This document shows positions 61,652 to 61,760 of a DNA stretch of 61,760 nt, in pieces. Every line of letters begins with the position of its first letter. Position 1 is the first letter of the stretch. The translations under genes were made by a program, and so were the position numbers. The notes beneath the pieces are model-generated. The model saw only the letters and a list, made by a program, of their open reading frames with translations, was not told where the DNA came from and ran no database searches. This DNA is from an uncultured Bacilli bacterium (GTDB lineage Bacteria; Bacillota_I; Bacilli_A; RF39; UBA660), in the NCBI GenBank assembly GCA_947630055.1, contig CANRGA010000004.1, forward strand, positions 1 through 61,760, read 5' to 3'.

Positions 61652-61760
61652 TATTGTTTTTCATATATGCTTATCCTCCCATGTCATTCTGTATTGATAA
61701 TCATTCGTTATCTACCTAAACTCTTTAATACGGCATTATATGAAACTGGCCTTGGTTATT

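Overview
The window is a very AT-rich, gene-dense stretch of a low-GC Gram-positive chromosome (Bacillota, most likely an uncultured Bacilli-type gut lineage; the exact taxon cannot be read from the sequence because no rRNA is present). Evidence for this is a tricistronic gerA-gerC-gerB spore germination operon, a SpoVIF-like small protein, teichoic acid export (TagGH) and ribitol/glycerol phosphate polymer genes, a PrsA-type lipoprotein foldase, DltA/MBOAT/carrier-protein genes, and strong AGGAGG-type ribosome binding sites. TGA is used as a stop (for example at the end of gerA), so the standard bacterial code applies. No tRNA, rRNA, CRISPR array, intact insertion sequence or prophage was found.

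Layout. 1-13.5 kb is mostly housekeeping: prsA, recX, nrnA, ackA, a phosphohexomutase, deoD, two unknown genes, a Nudix hydrolase next to a Qng1-type queuosine salvage enzyme, the wreck of a DUF1016 nuclease gene, an AbiE toxin-antitoxin pair and an RNA m5U methyltransferase. 13.6-18.6 kb holds a surface protein with an oddly GC-rich 3' end and the germination operon. 19.0-19.8 kb has no listed gene but carries a probable ~290-nt stand-alone RNA and a probable type I toxin with a convergent antisense RNA. 19.8-26.8 kb has efp, rpmG, a class B PBP, a DUF2624 protein, nfo, three prepilin-like proteins and a frameshifted ORF6N gene. 26.9-31.4 kb has a ZIP transporter, GtrA, SpoVIF, a BRO-type protein and a RloAB defence pair. 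31.5-37.8 kb has a sulfatase-fold membrane enzyme, a YidC-glycerophosphotransferase fusion, and an XRE / ImmA-Fic / Gly-rich repeat module. 37.9-60.6 kb is one long envelope region on the minus strand: TagGH, two TagF-like polymerases, ribulose-5-P epimerase, TarJ, TarI, two membrane acyltransferases, YfhO with GT2 and GtrA, a kinase/phosphatase/nucleotidyltransferase trio, and a dlt-like operon (adenylating enzyme, PLP decarboxylase-fold enzyme, carrier protein, MBOAT, SGNH protein) facing acpS. An Rpn-type nuclease gene closes the window.

The most striking signal is a repeated promoter cassette. Three minus-strand genes (surface protein at 14923, acyltransferase at 54587, dlt-like operon at 60633) start from near-consensus promoters whose -35/-10 spacer contains a run of exactly eight G. 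Two share 24 identical bases, and all three share the block just downstream of the -10. Runs of eight G are not expected in DNA this AT-rich, and a homopolymer in the spacer is the classic layout for phase variation by slipped-strand mispairing. I infer a coordinated but stochastic switch acting on cell-surface decoration. Also notable: three genes whose ribosome binding site is placed for an ATA or ATT start codon, a YidC-TagF fusion, an ImmA/IrrE-Fic fusion, and a palindromic 26-bp element shared by two unrelated genes.
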